64,000 nt of DNA from Pseudomonas sp. GR 6-02 (lineage in GTDB: Bacteria > Pseudomonadota > Gammaproteobacteria > Pseudomonadales > Pseudomonadaceae). This document shows, piece after piece, positions 9,264 to 18,880 of this stretch (positions within the stretch are counted from its first letter, which is position 1; each line of letters starts with the position of its first letter). The DNA lies in contig NZ_CP011567.1 in NCBI RefSeq assembly GCF_001655615.1, forward strand, positions 806,001 to 870,000, written 5' to 3'. The notes beneath the pieces are model-generated. The model made no database searches. It saw only the letters and a program-made list of their open reading frames with translations, and was not told where the DNA came from. The translations under genes were made by a program, and so were the position numbers.

Positions 9264-9394
9264 GCGCACGTAATGCAGGGGGCTCAAAGGGGCGCTCGCG
9301 GAGCTACTGGCGCGGCGACGATTCTGAAGAATAGGTGGGTGATAGTGTCGCCCGTTTTATCGAGCTGCGTACAGGACGGGGCTTTGAGCCTTAA

Positions 9395-9750
9395 GACTTC
9401 ACATCAGCTTTGTTCAGCACGATGTACAGCGACTCTGCATGGAACGGCGTGGACTCGATGAATACAATGTCGGACTGGTCGATGGTTCCGGCCGGGTCAA
9501 GCCCGATGACTCAGACCAATGCCTATGCCTGATTGACCAAGGAAGCTGCAGTGCTGCGGTTTGAAGCAGCACCCCCACCGGTCGTGCCAGGGTTATAGTC
9601 CGGTGTATCGATGATGCACAGGTTGCCGAATAGGTCCGGGTCCATGGGAGTCTTGACGCTGATGAAGGGCAGAATGCGCTGGTCAAGTACGTGGTGCAAC
9701 GCTTCCAGATCAATTCCAATGTCAACGACCCCAAGCCCGAGGCCCAGCAA
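9395..9750 (-). pseudogene. Dynamin-like GTPase remnant with two nonsense codons
   Basis: One minus-strand frame reads LFGNLCIIDTPDYNPG (a G3-type DTPG motif with G changed to D), then, after an in-frame TAG at 9523-9525 and TGA four codons later, VIGLDPAGTIDQSDI and YIVLNKADVK. NKAD is the guanine-specificity motif G4. This order and spacing fit a dynamin-like or Era-like GTPase. No Walker A (G1) is found upstream and the C-terminal part is gone. It lies downstream of, and reads the same way as, the YaaW-like gene at 9870-11687, so it was probably its operon partner. Confidence 0.7.
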
Positions 9751-9869
9751 CTGGTGCTGGCGAACCGGGCTCAGTTGCGGCCGTGGCTTTGCATCGATTG
9801 AAACGCGGCAGGAGCATTCGCGTTGTGACGTTCATGCCCTTGTCTGCTGGCTACCCTGGCAACCCTTAA

Positions 9870-11687
9870 TTAGATCGCCCGTTCGAGCAGCTGCGCCTCG
9901 GCGATTTGGCCATCTTGATAACGCAGCAATACCTGACGTTCACCTTGATCGAATAGCGATTGGTGCAGCTGGCGGGTGTCGAATGGGCCCTGCGCCAGCG
10001 TACCGGCAACGCTGTCCAATTGCATCGTGAAGTTTTGGCTTAGCGAGGCGTCGAGGCTGAAGACGCGTGAGCTGGTCAGCTCCATCTGTGAGCTGTACAC
10101 ACTGCGACTCTGGGCGGCGATAGCGTCGAGCTGCGCCAGGCTGTCAAGTACCTTGGCTGCGGCACTGCGGTGACGTTGCTGCGGCTCAGCCATATAGCGC
10201 AAGGCGCTGTTCACAACCTGCAACTGAGTGGCTTGCAGGTATCCACTCACCCAACCTTCCATCTTCGCCAGGCTGCCTTTCAGCGCCTGGCGGGCACTGT
10301 CTGCGCCGAACAGCTTGTCGGCCTCGACAGCCTGTGCGTCGTCCAGCTCTTCTTTCATTTTTCGGTCGAAGAATTGCCGCAGTGCCGTGATCTGGCTGTG
10401 CTGGCTTTCGAGGGTCTGCACGGCGTAGATGCTGATGCCGTCTTGCGCGTAGTGTTCGAGCAGGTCCTGGGTATAGTCAACCATTCCGGCGAGCGATTCC
10501 CAGCGGGCTTCGTCCAGTTCGCGCAGCACGGTGTCGAGCTGGCGTTTAATGGCGTTCAGCTTCTCGTTGATATCGTGCAAGTGCTTCTGACCTACGGCTG
10601 AGGACACCGCGTTCCAAACCGCGCCGCTGAGCAGCACGTTCTGCAGCTCCTCAGGCAATGACAGGCTGGCCTGCTCGCTGATCTTGCCGCCGGTACGGAC
10701 AAAGGCCCTGACGCTGCCATCGTTGTTGGCGTTTTTGGTCAATGTCTCGAAGGGCAGGCTACAAACCACATAGTTGCCCCTGGACATTTCTCCTAGCGCG
10801 GCAAGCCCCGGCACATTGGCCAGCAACGGGCTGAGCGCGCTGATCTGGTCGGTGGGTAGCGGACGATGTACGCCTGCAGGCGGTCGCTGCAGTGTGTTGA
10901 GTTTCAGCAGCGTTTCGCCCTGGCCGTTCTGCACGACCAGCTCTGAACTGCCCGGCGTGGGGGGGAGCACATTGGTCTGCACCGGTGGACGTGCCGCAGG
11001 CGCTTCGCGGCGCAGGCGGATCCAGCCCATCTGGGCCACAAATGGTACGGTTACCCGATAGGCTTCGGCGAGGCTGCTGTGCAGACCGATGCCAGCCGTG
11101 GCGGCGACGCCGATGGGGTTCAGGCGAAACCCCGTGGTTGCCACTGTGAACAACGCCGCGCTGCTTGCTGCCGACAGGCCGACCGCGGTGCCAGAACTCA
11201 CTGAGAGCGCGTCCTTGAGGTTGAACAGCCCGGCCAGCACCTTGGTGCTGGTGGCGCGCTCAAAACGATCGCTGGGCGCCAATTCGCGCCAGCCGGCACC
11301 GAACAGCGCCAAGGCGATCTGCCGTTCCTTGTCGGCCACGGAGCTGCTCGCTGCGTCGCTGCCATTGAGCTTTCGATAAACATCGTTGACGATTTCGGCA
11401 TAGGACACAGCGGACTTTTTCAGGAAACGACGCGCCAGATTCATCGCCGAGTGCCCGCCAAATTGCTGCAGTTCTTGTCCCAGCAGCTCGAGCTGCTGTT
11501 GGTCGTAGCCGGCAGGTCGGGAGCTGTGCTTGGCTTGTACCAGCCGCTTCTTGACGTCCGCGTCCAGGCCGGCGCGACCTCTCGAGAAGTCGGTGATGAT
11601 GTCCACCAACATGTCCACCTCATCGGGCGTGGCGCTGAGCAGGCTGGCGAAGAGTTCGTCGGCGCACTCGATTCCTGTAGTTGTCAT
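9870..11687 (-). CDS. YaaW-like (UPF0174) protein with a long helical C-terminal extension
   Basis: 605 residues from the ATG at 11687 (AGGTAAGGATAG before it). Residues about 45-215 resemble the E. coli YaaW/UPF0174 family: LLGQELQQFGGHSAMNLAR, then EIVNDVYRKL, a small-residue hydrophobic segment (ATAGIGLHSSLAEAYRVTVP) and QMGWIRLR. YaaW itself is about 237 residues, so the remaining 370 residues are an extension, mostly helical with coiled-coil character (EKLNAIKRQLDTVLRELDEA). The hydrophobic segment could contact membrane. Nearby are a GTPase pseudogene downstream and an OmpA-tail-like gene upstream. No function is established; a membrane-associated defence or stress role is speculation. 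Confidence 0.65.
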   Translation of the reverse strand: MTTTGIECADELFASLLSATPDEVDMLVDIITDFSRGRAGLDADVKKRLVQAKHSSRPAGYDQQQLELLGQELQQFGGHSAMNLARRFLKKSAVSYAEIVNDVYRKLNGSDAASSSVADKERQIALALFGAGWRELAPSDRFERATSTKVLAGLFNLKDALSVSSGTAVGLSAASSAALFTVATTGFRLNPIGVAATAGIGLHSSLAEAYRVTVPFVAQMGWIRLRREAPAARPPVQTNVLPPTPGSSELVVQNGQGETLLKLNTLQRPPAGVHRPLPTDQISALSPLLANVPGLAALGEMSRGNYVVCSLPFETLTKNANNDGSVRAFVRTGGKISEQASLSLPEELQNVLLSGAVWNAVSSAVGQKHLHDINEKLNAIKRQLDTVLRELDEARWESLAGMVDYTQDLLEHYAQDGISIYAVQTLESQHSQITALRQFFDRKMKEELDDAQAVEADKLFGADSARQALKGSLAKMEGWVSGYLQATQLQVVNSALRYMAEPQQRHRSAAAKVLDSLAQLDAIAAQSRSVYSSQMELTSSRVFSLDASLSQNFTMQLDSVAGTLAQGPFDTRQLHQSLFDQGERQVLLRYQDGQIAEAQLLERAI

Positions 11688-11761
11688 CTATCCTTACCTC
11701 TCGGTGTCTATATCAGGTTCAGGGGAGCAGCCGGCCAATACAGAATAAGGGCTGCATTGCG

Positions 11762-12025
11762 CTAATTTGCCGTTGGCAGCTGCGTGGCTACCACCAGCTG
11801 CACCTCCACTCGTCGGTTGAGTGCACTGGCAGGATCCACGCCCTGCTTGGGACGTGAGTCACCGTATTCGGGAATTGTCAATCGGCCTACTACGTGACGG
11901 TCGTCGCTGCCGCGTATCGAATCGCCGCCTAGCAAGGCAGCAACGTAGGTGCTGGCTACGACAATATCGGAAGTGACGAGGCCGCTTAACAGTGTTTGAA
12001 GTTCGTCCTTGAGGAGCTGCGTCAT
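11762..12025 (-). CDS. Small protein ending in an OmpA-like motif
   Basis: 87 residues from the ATG at 12025 (MTQLLKDELQTLLSGL). The last 35 residues, IPEYGDSRPKQ then ALNRRVEVQLV, resemble the end of OmpA-like peptidoglycan-binding domains (YGES...NRRVEI). The rest of the roughly 110-residue OmpA fold is missing or highly diverged, so this may be a degraded or minimal version. It ends 74 bp before the YaaW-like gene in the same direction, so they are probably co-transcribed. Zorya ZorB also carries an OmpA-like end, but no MotA/MotB-like membrane gene is present here. Confidence 0.5.
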   Translation of the reverse strand: MTQLLKDELQTLLSGLVTSDIVVASTYVAALLGGDSIRGSDDRHVVGRLTIPEYGDSRPKQGVDPASALNRRVEVQLVVATQLPTAN

Positions 12026-12322
12026 GTGTAGGGTTTTTCCTGGAGTTGGCGGAACCTGCGAGAGAGTTGGAATGACAAGTCTCATCCCAAGTGATGGCTT
12101 GATGATGTCAGCGAGGCGAGGTGGAAACAAGCAGGCAATGCACGCAGGGGGGGCGCAGCCACAGCCACGGCCACGGCCACGGCATCGAAGAGCGTGATGA
12201 ACGGCTGAGTTAGGTTGGGGCGGTGGCGTGGCATGGCGCAGAAATGGTTGATGGCTAATTTGTCTTCTAAGTGAGGCTTAAATTGAGTAGAATTCCGGCT
12301 ACTTTTCAGCTGGTAGGTATGG
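12026..12322. promoter_or_regulatory. Divergent regulatory region with a candidate WYL-regulator operator
   Basis: It separates the leftward YaaW block from the rightward six-gene operon. AGTAG and CTACT form an inverted repeat at 12286-12303, 19 bp before the ATG at 12323, where BrxR/CapW-type WYL repressors commonly bind. A tandem GCCACG tract lies at about 12160-12185. The short arms make the operator call tentative. Confidence 0.35.
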
Positions 12323-13252
12323 ATGAATCATTCGGTAGTCATTCCGTCTCGCGGTTTGGACGATCTAAGTCATGCCCAGCGTGAGCGTTTAGGCTTCATT
12401 GAACATCTATTGCTACTGAAAGGTGAGGCTTCGCGAGCGGAGCTGATGACGCGCTTTGGTATTGCCGCTGCACAGGCAACCAAGGATCTGGCGCATTATC
12501 ACAGTCTGGCTCCGGCTAATATTGAGTACGACAAGCGTCTTCGTCTGCATGTGCGCGGAAAAGGATTCAGTGCGCTATTCGATTATGACCCTCAACTTGT
12601 ATTGACGGCCCTTAGTCAGTGCTACAGCAAAGGGCTGCCTGGTAAAGCCGAGAGGGAATGGCCCTGTGAAACGCCTCATATCCTCAATGCGCCTTCATTG
12701 CAGGTGATTACTGTGCTTTGCGAGGCTATTTACAAGCATCTGCCTGTGCGCATGACTTATGTTTCGCTCAGCAGTGGTGAGCAGGAGAGAGTGCTGGTAC
12801 CACATAGCCTGGTGGGCACTGGCCTGCGCTGGCATGCGCGGGGGTTTGATCGCCGCCATCTGCAGTTTCGAGACTTCGTTCTAACTCGTATCCTCCGGGT
12901 AGAGTTAGACGATAGTTTGGTCGGGTTCGACGAGCAGGTTTCCCAGGATAAACAGTGGAATCGCATCGTCGACCTCGAACTGCGTCCCCACCCATCTATC
13001 CGTTACAAACAGGCCATCGAGTTGGATTACCAGATGCAGGGGGGGCTGCTGCGTAAAGAATGTCGCGCTGCTGTGGTCGGTTACTTGTTGCGCCGCTGGA
13101 ATGTCGATTGCAGTCCTAACCACAGTCTTCCGGGGCCGGAGTATCAGCTTTGCTTAGCTAATCCTTTATCCCTGTATGGCGTGGAAAACCTGGCCATTGC
13201 CCCAGGCTACCAACTCCCCGGTAATCACTCCATACAGCAGGATGCCCACTAA
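12323..13252 (+). CDS. BrxR/CapW-like WYL-domain transcriptional regulator
   Basis: 309 residues. The N-terminal winged helix ([20 protein letters not shown] then [16 protein letters not shown]) is followed by a WYL domain with the family signature [19 protein letters not shown] at about residues 156-174 and a C-terminal WCX-like region. This is the architecture of BrxR and CapW, repressors that control BREX and CBASS operons and are thought to sense a nucleic-acid or nucleotide ligand. The stop overlaps the next start (TAATG at 13250-13254). Position at the head of the operon suggests autogenous repression. The ATG at 12323 is the only in-frame start fitting the domain. Confidence 0.85.
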   Translation: MNHSVVIPSRGLDDLSHAQRERLGFIEHLLLLKGEASRAELMTRFGIAAAQATKDLAHYHSLAPANIEYDKRLRLHVRGKGFSALFDYDPQLVLTALSQCYSKGLPGKAEREWPCETPHILNAPSLQVITVLCEAIYKHLPVRMTYVSLSSGEQERVLVPHSLVGTGLRWHARGFDRRHLQFRDFVLTRILRVELDDSLVGFDEQVSQDKQWNRIVDLELRPHPSIRYKQAIELDYQMQGGLLRKECRAAVVGYLLRRWNVDCSPNHSLPGPEYQLCLANPLSLYGVENLAIAPGYQLPGNHSIQQDAH

Positions 13253-16200
13253 TGGTCAAACTGGAAGATATCAAGAAAAACGCCCAAATTCGTGGCCTGC
13301 ATGGCGACGAGGTTGTGAAGATCGTCAGCGTCGATAAGGTCGGCGACTCGGCGGTCAGCGTTGTCTACCAGAAGGGGGCAGGTGGTTATGGTGACCAGAT
13401 GCTGTTCCGTTCCGACGAGGCCCGTCTTGAACTTGCACAGGCTGGCAAGCCTTGGGCCTTTGACTCATCAGGCGCGGATTTCAAGTTGGCCTTGGAAGCT
13501 TGGCGTATCCAGTTGGCCTATCTGTTTGACCCGATGATGGCGGTGCATACCTCGAACGTCGACCCGCTGCCGCATCAGATTTCCGCTGTTTACGAATCCA
13601 TGCTGCCACGTCAGCCGCTGCGCTTTGTACTGGCTGATGATCCAGGGGCGGGTAAAACGATCATGGCTGGTCTGCTGATCCGAGAACTTCTCATGCGTGC
13701 CGATGCTCGACGCGTATTGGTCGTTTCACCCGGCTCACTTACCGAGCAGTGGCAGGACGAACTGCTTGAGAAGTTCGGTGTCAAGTTCGAGGTGTTCAGC
13801 CGTGAGAAGCAGGAGCAGTGTGCTTCCGGTAACTACTTTGAAGAGCAGAACTTGCTGATTGCCCGGCTCGACCAGTTATCGCGTAATGAGGACTATCAGC
13901 AAAAACTCAAGAGTACTGACTGGGATCTGATCATTGTCGATGAGGCACACAAACTCTCGGCTAATTACTTCGGTAACAAGGTCAACAAGACTAAGCGCTT
14001 CCAGCTAGGTGAGCTGCTCGGCTCGATCACTCGTCACTTTTTACTGATGACTGCCACTCCGCACAATGGCAAGGAAGAAGACTTTCAGATTTGGTTGTCT
14101 CTGCTTGATGGCGACCGCTTCTATGGCAAGTTTCGCGAGGGCGCACACAAGGTCGATGTCTCCGACCTGATGCGTCGCATGGTTAAGGAAGAGCTGCTCA
14201 AGTTCGATGGCACTAAGCTGTTTCCCGAGCGCCGTGCCTACACAGCCAATTACCAGCTCTCTGATCTTGAAGCTGAGCTCTATCATGATGTGACCGAGTA
14301 CGTTCGCAACCAGATGAATCTGGCTGAGCGCCTTGATGCCCAGCGAAAAAGCAACGTCGGCTTCGCTCTTACCCAGTTGCAGCGCCGACTGGCCTCCAGT
14401 CCGGAAGCCATTTACCAGTCTTTGCGCAACCGACGCAAACGCTTGGAAAACCGCATAGAGGAAGAGAAGATCCTCCTGCGCGGTAGCAACATAGCCAGCA
14501 CGCTGGGTGAGTATCTGGTCAAGAAACGCATTGATGTGCCGGACAACATTGATGATCTAGATGAAGAACTCAGCGCCGACGAGTACGAGCAATACGCCGA
14601 GCAACTGGTCGATCAGGCCAGTGCCGCTGAAACCATCGTCGAGATGGAGACAGAGGTCTGTATTCTTCAGGGTCTGGAAAACCAGGCGCAGCGACTGGTG
14701 GCGTCAGGCAGCGACAAAAAATGGGAAGAGCTGTCCTGCCTCCTGCAAGATACCCCAGAGATGTTCACCCACGGGCATCGTCGTAAGCTGATCATCTTCA
14801 CCGAGCACAGAGCCACCTTAAATTACCTGGTGGCTCGCATTGGTGACATGCTCGGTACGCCAGACGCCATCGTTACCATTCATGGTGGTACCAACCGTGA
14901 TGAGCGGCGCAAGATTCAGGAAGAGTTTCGCCACAACCCCAGCGTACAGGTGCTGATTGCCACTGATGCAGCGGGAGAGGGCGTCAACCTGCAAAACGCC
15001 AACCTGATGGTCAATTATGACCTTCCATGGAATCCCAACCGTCTGGAGCAGCGCTTCGGCCGCATTCACCGTATCGGCCAAGATCAGGTCTGCCATCTGT
15101 GGAATATCGTCGCCAACGAAACCCGCGAAGGTGAGGTGTTCCAGAAACTGTTCGACAAGCTGGAGATCGAGAAGAAGGCTCTCGGTGGTAAGGTGTTCGA
15201 CATTCTTGGTGAAGCCTTCGATAACATCTCGCTCAAAGATCTGCTGGTTGAAGCCATCCGTTATGGCGATGCCCCTGAAACCCGCGCCAAGATGACACAA
15301 GTGATCGAAGGCGCGCTGGATACTGAGCACCTTAAGGAAATTCTCCGGCGCAACGCCCTGGTCGAGCAGCACATGAGCCTCGACCAGCTCTACGCAGTCA
15401 AAGAGGAAATGGAAAAGGCCGAGGCGCGTAAGCTACAGCCATATTTCATTCGCGCCTTTTTCAATGAGGCCTTCGCCAGCGTTGGTGGCGAGCTGCGTGC
15501 TCGTGAACCGGCGCGCTTCGAGATTCGTCACGTCCCGGCCGCCCTGCGCGAGCGTGACCGCGTGATAGGCGAAAGCCGCACCCCGGTGCTGCGTCAGTAC
15601 GAGCGCATCTGCTTTGAAAAACAGCATGTACGGCTGCAAGGAAAGCAGATGGCAGATTTGATTCATCCAGGTCATCCACTCATGCAGGCCCTGACCGACC
15701 TCATCCTCTCTGCTCATCGCAGCAAGCTCAAACAGGGAGCGGTACTGGTTGACCCCAATGACGACGGCATAACGCCGAAAGTACTGTTCATGCTCGACCA
15801 CTGTGTGCGCGAAAGTGCCAGCCAGGCCAGCGCAGAGCCGAAGGTGGTATCGCGTCGCCTACAATTCGTCGAGATCGACCCGCAGGGCAACAGCATCAAT
15901 GCAGGCTGGGCACCGCATCTGGATTTGCTGCCGATCCAGTCTGTCGAGCTGTCACTGGTTCAAGACGTACTCAATGCTCCCTGGATCGAGCAAAATCTGG
16001 AGAACCTAGCCCTGCAGCATGCATCTCAACATCTGGTGCCTGAGCACTACGGCGAAGTGAAGACCCGCGTGCAGCGCCAAAGCGAAAAGGTGCTGGCCGC
16101 TGTGCATGAGCGCTTGGTCAAGGAAATCAACTACTGGTCGGAGCGCTACATAAAACTCAGCGACGATGTGGCAGCAGGCAAGCAGCCGCGTATGCAGCCG

Positions 16201-16785
16201 GAAAATGCCCGACGCCGCTACGAAGAACTCACCGCTCGACTGGAGCAGCGCACACGTGAGTTGCAAACCATGCAGCAGGTCAGTTCATCCACTCCAGTGG
16301 TGATGGGGGGCGCATTGGTGATTCCTGCGGGTCTGTTGGCTCAGCGCCGTGGTGACAGCACCTTCTGCGCTGATGCTGCTGCTCGCTCGCGTATCGAATG
16401 GGCTGCTATGCATGCAGTCATCGCTGCCGAGCAAGCACTGGGCCACACCATCAAGGACGTATCCGCCGAGAAGTGCGGCTGGGATGTCACAGCTCGCCCA
16501 CCTGTGTCAGCCGACGGCAGCATTCGTGACGACCGCCACATTGAGGTTAAAGGCCGAGTGAAAGGCTCGACCACCGTCACCGTTACTAAGAATGAAATCT
16601 TCTCCAGCTTCAACCAGGGCGAGAAGTTCATTCTTGCCATAGTGCTGGTGGATGGTGATGAGGTGGATGGCCCGCACTACATCAAGCATCCATTCAAGAC
16701 AGAGCCTGAATTCGGCGTGGCTAGCGTGAACTATGACTTGCAAGAGCTGCTGGCTCGTGCAGTCAAACCGGGGGAAAGCCTGTGA
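13252..16785 (+). CDS. SNF2-like helicase with a C-terminal DUF3883 domain (DrmD-like)
   Basis: 1177 residues. Helicase motifs in order: Walker A DDPGAGKT near residue 130, DEAH near 229, [10 protein letters not shown] near 263, the second RecA domain from [13 protein letters not shown] near 515, [12 protein letters not shown] and [13 protein letters not shown] near 600. The C-terminus (about 1040-1150) is a DUF3883 domain with GWDV followed by HIEVKGR, which looks like the D...ExK core of restriction-endonuclease-fold proteins. The overall plan matches DISARM class 1 DrmD and related phage-defence helicases that move along double-stranded DNA. The start overlaps the WYL stop, and the stop overlaps the next start (GTGA). 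Nuclease activity of the tail is inference. Confidence 0.85.
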   Translation: MVKLEDIKKNAQIRGLHGDEVVKIVSVDKVGDSAVSVVYQKGAGGYGDQMLFRSDEARLELAQAGKPWAFDSSGADFKLALEAWRIQLAYLFDPMMAVHTSNVDPLPHQISAVYESMLPRQPLRFVLADDPGAGKTIMAGLLIRELLMRADARRVLVVSPGSLTEQWQDELLEKFGVKFEVFSREKQEQCASGNYFEEQNLLIARLDQLSRNEDYQQKLKSTDWDLIIVDEAHKLSANYFGNKVNKTKRFQLGELLGSITRHFLLMTATPHNGKEEDFQIWLSLLDGDRFYGKFREGAHKVDVSDLMRRMVKEELLKFDGTKLFPERRAYTANYQLSDLEAELYHDVTEYVRNQMNLAERLDAQRKSNVGFALTQLQRRLASSPEAIYQSLRNRRKRLENRIEEEKILLRGSNIASTLGEYLVKKRIDVPDNIDDLDEELSADEYEQYAEQLVDQASAAETIVEMETEVCILQGLENQAQRLVASGSDKKWEELSCLLQDTPEMFTHGHRRKLIIFTEHRATLNYLVARIGDMLGTPDAIVTIHGGTNRDERRKIQEEFRHNPSVQVLIATDAAGEGVNLQNANLMVNYDLPWNPNRLEQRFGRIHRIGQDQVCHLWNIVANETREGEVFQKLFDKLEIEKKALGGKVFDILGEAFDNISLKDLLVEAIRYGDAPETRAKMTQVIEGALDTEHLKEILRRNALVEQHMSLDQLYAVKEEMEKAEARKLQPYFIRAFFNEAFASVGGELRAREPARFEIRHVPAALRERDRVIGESRTPVLRQYERICFEKQHVRLQGKQMADLIHPGHPLMQALTDLILSAHRSKLKQGAVLVDPNDDGITPKVLFMLDHCVRESASQASAEPKVVSRRLQFVEIDPQGNSINAGWAPHLDLLPIQSVELSLVQDVLNAPWIEQNLENLALQHASQHLVPEHYGEVKTRVQRQSEKVLAAVHERLVKEINYWSERYIKLSDDVAAGKQPRMQPENARRRYEELTARLEQRTRELQTMQQVSSSTPVVMGGALVIPAGLLAQRRGDSTFCADAAARSRIEWAAMHAVIAAEQALGHTIKDVSAEKCGWDVTARPPVSADGSIRDDRHIEVKGRVKGSTTVTVTKNEIFSSFNQGEKFILAIVLVDGDEVDGPHYIKHPFKTEPEFGVASVNYDLQELLARAVKPGESL

Positions 16786-18158
16786 AGCTCGACAAGCTGC
16801 GTCTGAAGAATTACCGCGGTTTCGAACAGTTCGAGATCGAATTTCACAAGAATCTGACAGTGCTGATTGCACCTAATGGCGGTGGTAAAACAACAATTCT
16901 GGATGCGGCAAGGGTAGCGCTCTGGCCCTACGTCAAAGGCTTCGATTTAGGAAGTCAGACTGGAAAATCAGCCAGCATACAAACTGATGATGTGCGCATG
17001 GCATTGATGGCTGAAGATAATATGGAGCCGCAAACACCAAGTAGTATAGAGGCCTGGGGCGATTGGTCTAAGACCGAGTGCAAAAAGCACTGGATACAGC
17101 AACGACTCCGTATGAAAAAGGGCACTAATACTACAGGTGATGCTGCAGTAAAGAAGATGACGGAATATGGCCGATCGTTGGAAAAACTGGTGCGTGCTGA
17201 TCAACCCGTGACCCTGCCGCTTGTGACCTACTTGGGTACCTCACGGCTGTGGTTTGAAGGCCGCTTTTCATCGATCGCTGCCGAAACCACGCTCGATAAG
17301 AGTGAATACTCCCGCACCTCCGGCTATCTCAACTGCATGTCTTACACCTCCAGTTTCAAGGCATTTACGGCCTGGTATGGCTGGGTGTACCGCAGCTACC
17401 GCGAGTTACAACTGATTGCACTGGAGAAAAAAACGGAACTGTCTGAAACCGGACGTCGGTTCGAGCAGACCATTCACGTCATCAAAACCGCCATCAACAC
17501 TTTGGTAACGGCGGCAACCGGCTGGCACGACCTTGAATATAGCGCCAGCCACCAACAACAACTGGTTATGTATCACCCCCAGCATGGCGTTTTGCCGGTT
17601 GAAATACTCAGCGATGGCTTACGAAATGCAATCGCCATGGTGGCCGACCTCGCTTTCCGTGCCTACAAGCTGAACCCGCATTTGGGCGCGAATGCTCCAT
17701 TGGAGACACCTGGTGTTGCTTTGATTGACGAAGTGGACATGTTCCTGCATCCACAATGGCAGCAAACGATTGTTGGATCATTACAGGCCGCCTTTCCCGA
17801 ACTGCAATTCATCGTCACCACCCACAGCCCGCAGGTGCTTAGTACTGTCCGGCGCGAAAATATCCGCGTCATAGGCCCTGATGTGGATGGCCAGTTAATT
17901 GCTGCTCTGCCGCTGGGTATGACCTATGGCGAGCCTAGCGGCGATGTGCTGCAGAGTGTGATGCAGGTTGATCCCCAGCCACCTGTTGAGGAAAAAGTTG
18001 GCCTGCAACGCGTGACTGAAATGGTCGATCAGGGCCTGTACGACGACCCCGACGCTATTCAGCTCATGCAGGTATTGGTCGAAGCCTTGGGCGAACAGCA
18101 CCCACAGCTACAGCGGTTGCAACGCAGTATCCAGCGTCAGAAGGCTTTGAAAGGATGA
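16782..18158 (+). CDS. RecF/SMC-type AAA ATPase, PtuA-like
   Basis: 458 residues from the GTG at 16782, which overlaps the helicase stop by 4 bp. N-terminal [20 protein letters not shown] is the classic RecF/ABC-ATPase opening. Walker A is APNGGGKTT at about residues 30-38. The signature-like [20 protein letters not shown] is near 270, Walker [16 protein letters not shown] is near 314, and the H-loop VTTHSPQV is near 347. All motifs are intact. This is the ATPase half of Septu (PtuA) and of retron-associated PtuA proteins, where it assembles with an HNH nuclease. The HNH partner follows at 18155 with an ATGA overlap. Confidence 0.85.
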   Translation: MKLDKLRLKNYRGFEQFEIEFHKNLTVLIAPNGGGKTTILDAARVALWPYVKGFDLGSQTGKSASIQTDDVRMALMAEDNMEPQTPSSIEAWGDWSKTECKKHWIQQRLRMKKGTNTTGDAAVKKMTEYGRSLEKLVRADQPVTLPLVTYLGTSRLWFEGRFSSIAAETTLDKSEYSRTSGYLNCMSYTSSFKAFTAWYGWVYRSYRELQLIALEKKTELSETGRRFEQTIHVIKTAINTLVTAATGWHDLEYSASHQQQLVMYHPQHGVLPVEILSDGLRNAIAMVADLAFRAYKLNPHLGANAPLETPGVALIDEVDMFLHPQWQQTIVGSLQAAFPELQFIVTTHSPQVLSTVRRENIRVIGPDVDGQLIAALPLGMTYGEPSGDVLQSVMQVDPQPPVEEKVGLQRVTEMVDQGLYDDPDAIQLMQVLVEALGEQHPQLQRLQRSIQRQKALKG

Positions 18159-18880
18159 GAGCCATCAGTAAACTGGGTGATGGTGGTTTTCACCTGAAAA
18201 AGTCGCATGCCAACCCGCCGCAAACGCATGGAGCTGCCACCAGCCGCTGGAAGAGCTTTGGTCATAAGCCAGAGGTCATGGAGCTCCTACTGTCTGAACA
18301 GTATCGGTTGTGTTGCTATAGCGAGCTGCGTTCCGACCAGCAAGGCTTGAGTTATCACATTGAGCATGTGGAGAACAAAGGCCAGCAACCACACCGGACC
18401 TTTGACTACACCAATCTCGCTGCTAGTGCTCTGGCTAGCGACAGTGACCTCCCGGCGTTGAAGGCTCTAGGGGCGGAAGTATTTGGAGGTCATGCGCCCG
18501 GCAAGCGGCAAAGCGTTGATATGCAGCGCTTCGTCTCATGCCATCAAGCGGATTGCTCGCGTTTTTTCGCCTACCTGTCCGATGGTCGAGTCGTTCCGGC
18601 ACACGGTTTGGAAACAACAGACCAGGAGCGTGCGCAGTACACTATCGACCTGCTCAACTTGAATAGCTCTTATCTCGTGCCCCTTCGTCGTAAATGGTGG
18701 GCTGAGTTGGAAGTGCTCTTCGACGAACATATTACCAGCGACATGAGCCTACATTGCCTGGCTGGTGTCGATCTGTTGCCCCGAAACCAAACGCTGAACC
18801 CTTTTTTCAGCCTGACGCGCCAGTTCTTTGGCCGTATTGCCGAAGACGTTATCCGCCAGGAAGCCCCGGAACTGTTATGA
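18155..18880 (+). CDS. HNH nuclease of the TIGR02646/PtuB type
   Basis: 241 residues. The nuclease core reads [18 protein letters not shown] near residue 45, then [10 protein letters not shown] near residue 68 and [11 protein letters not shown] near residue 81, matching the C..C...IEH.....N pattern of TIGR02646 proteins. One zinc-binding pair seems replaced: CCYSEL instead of the usual CxYC(E). A later [12 protein letters not shown] near residue 129 could provide metal ligands. In Septu and in retron PtuAB systems this protein cuts DNA or tRNA when its ATPase partner is triggered. The ATG overlaps the ATPase stop and the stop overlaps the methyltransferase start (ATGA both times). Confidence 0.8.
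   Translation: MRAISKLGDGGFHLKKSHANPPQTHGAATSRWKSFGHKPEVMELLLSEQYRLCCYSELRSDQQGLSYHIEHVENKGQQPHRTFDYTNLAASALASDSDLPALKALGAEVFGGHAPGKRQSVDMQRFVSCHQADCSRFFAYLSDGRVVPAHGLETTDQERAQYTIDLLNLNSSYLVPLRRKWWAELEVLFDEHITSDMSLHCLAGVDLLPRNQTLNPFFSLTRQFFGRIAEDVIRQEAPELL

Noticed and set aside
9012-9287. Minus-strand frame of 91 codons
   Set aside because: The plus strand here encodes the recognisable ADP-ribosylglycohydrolase tail, so the minus frame is its shadow.
11762-12025. Zorya-type ZorB because of the OmpA-like end
   Set aside because: No MotA-like ZorA, no membrane anchor in this 87-residue protein and no ZorC, ZorD or ZorE neighbours.
12160-12187. GCCACG tandem repeat as a functional iteron
   Set aside because: Too short and imperfect, with no replication gene beside it; probably simple-sequence drift.
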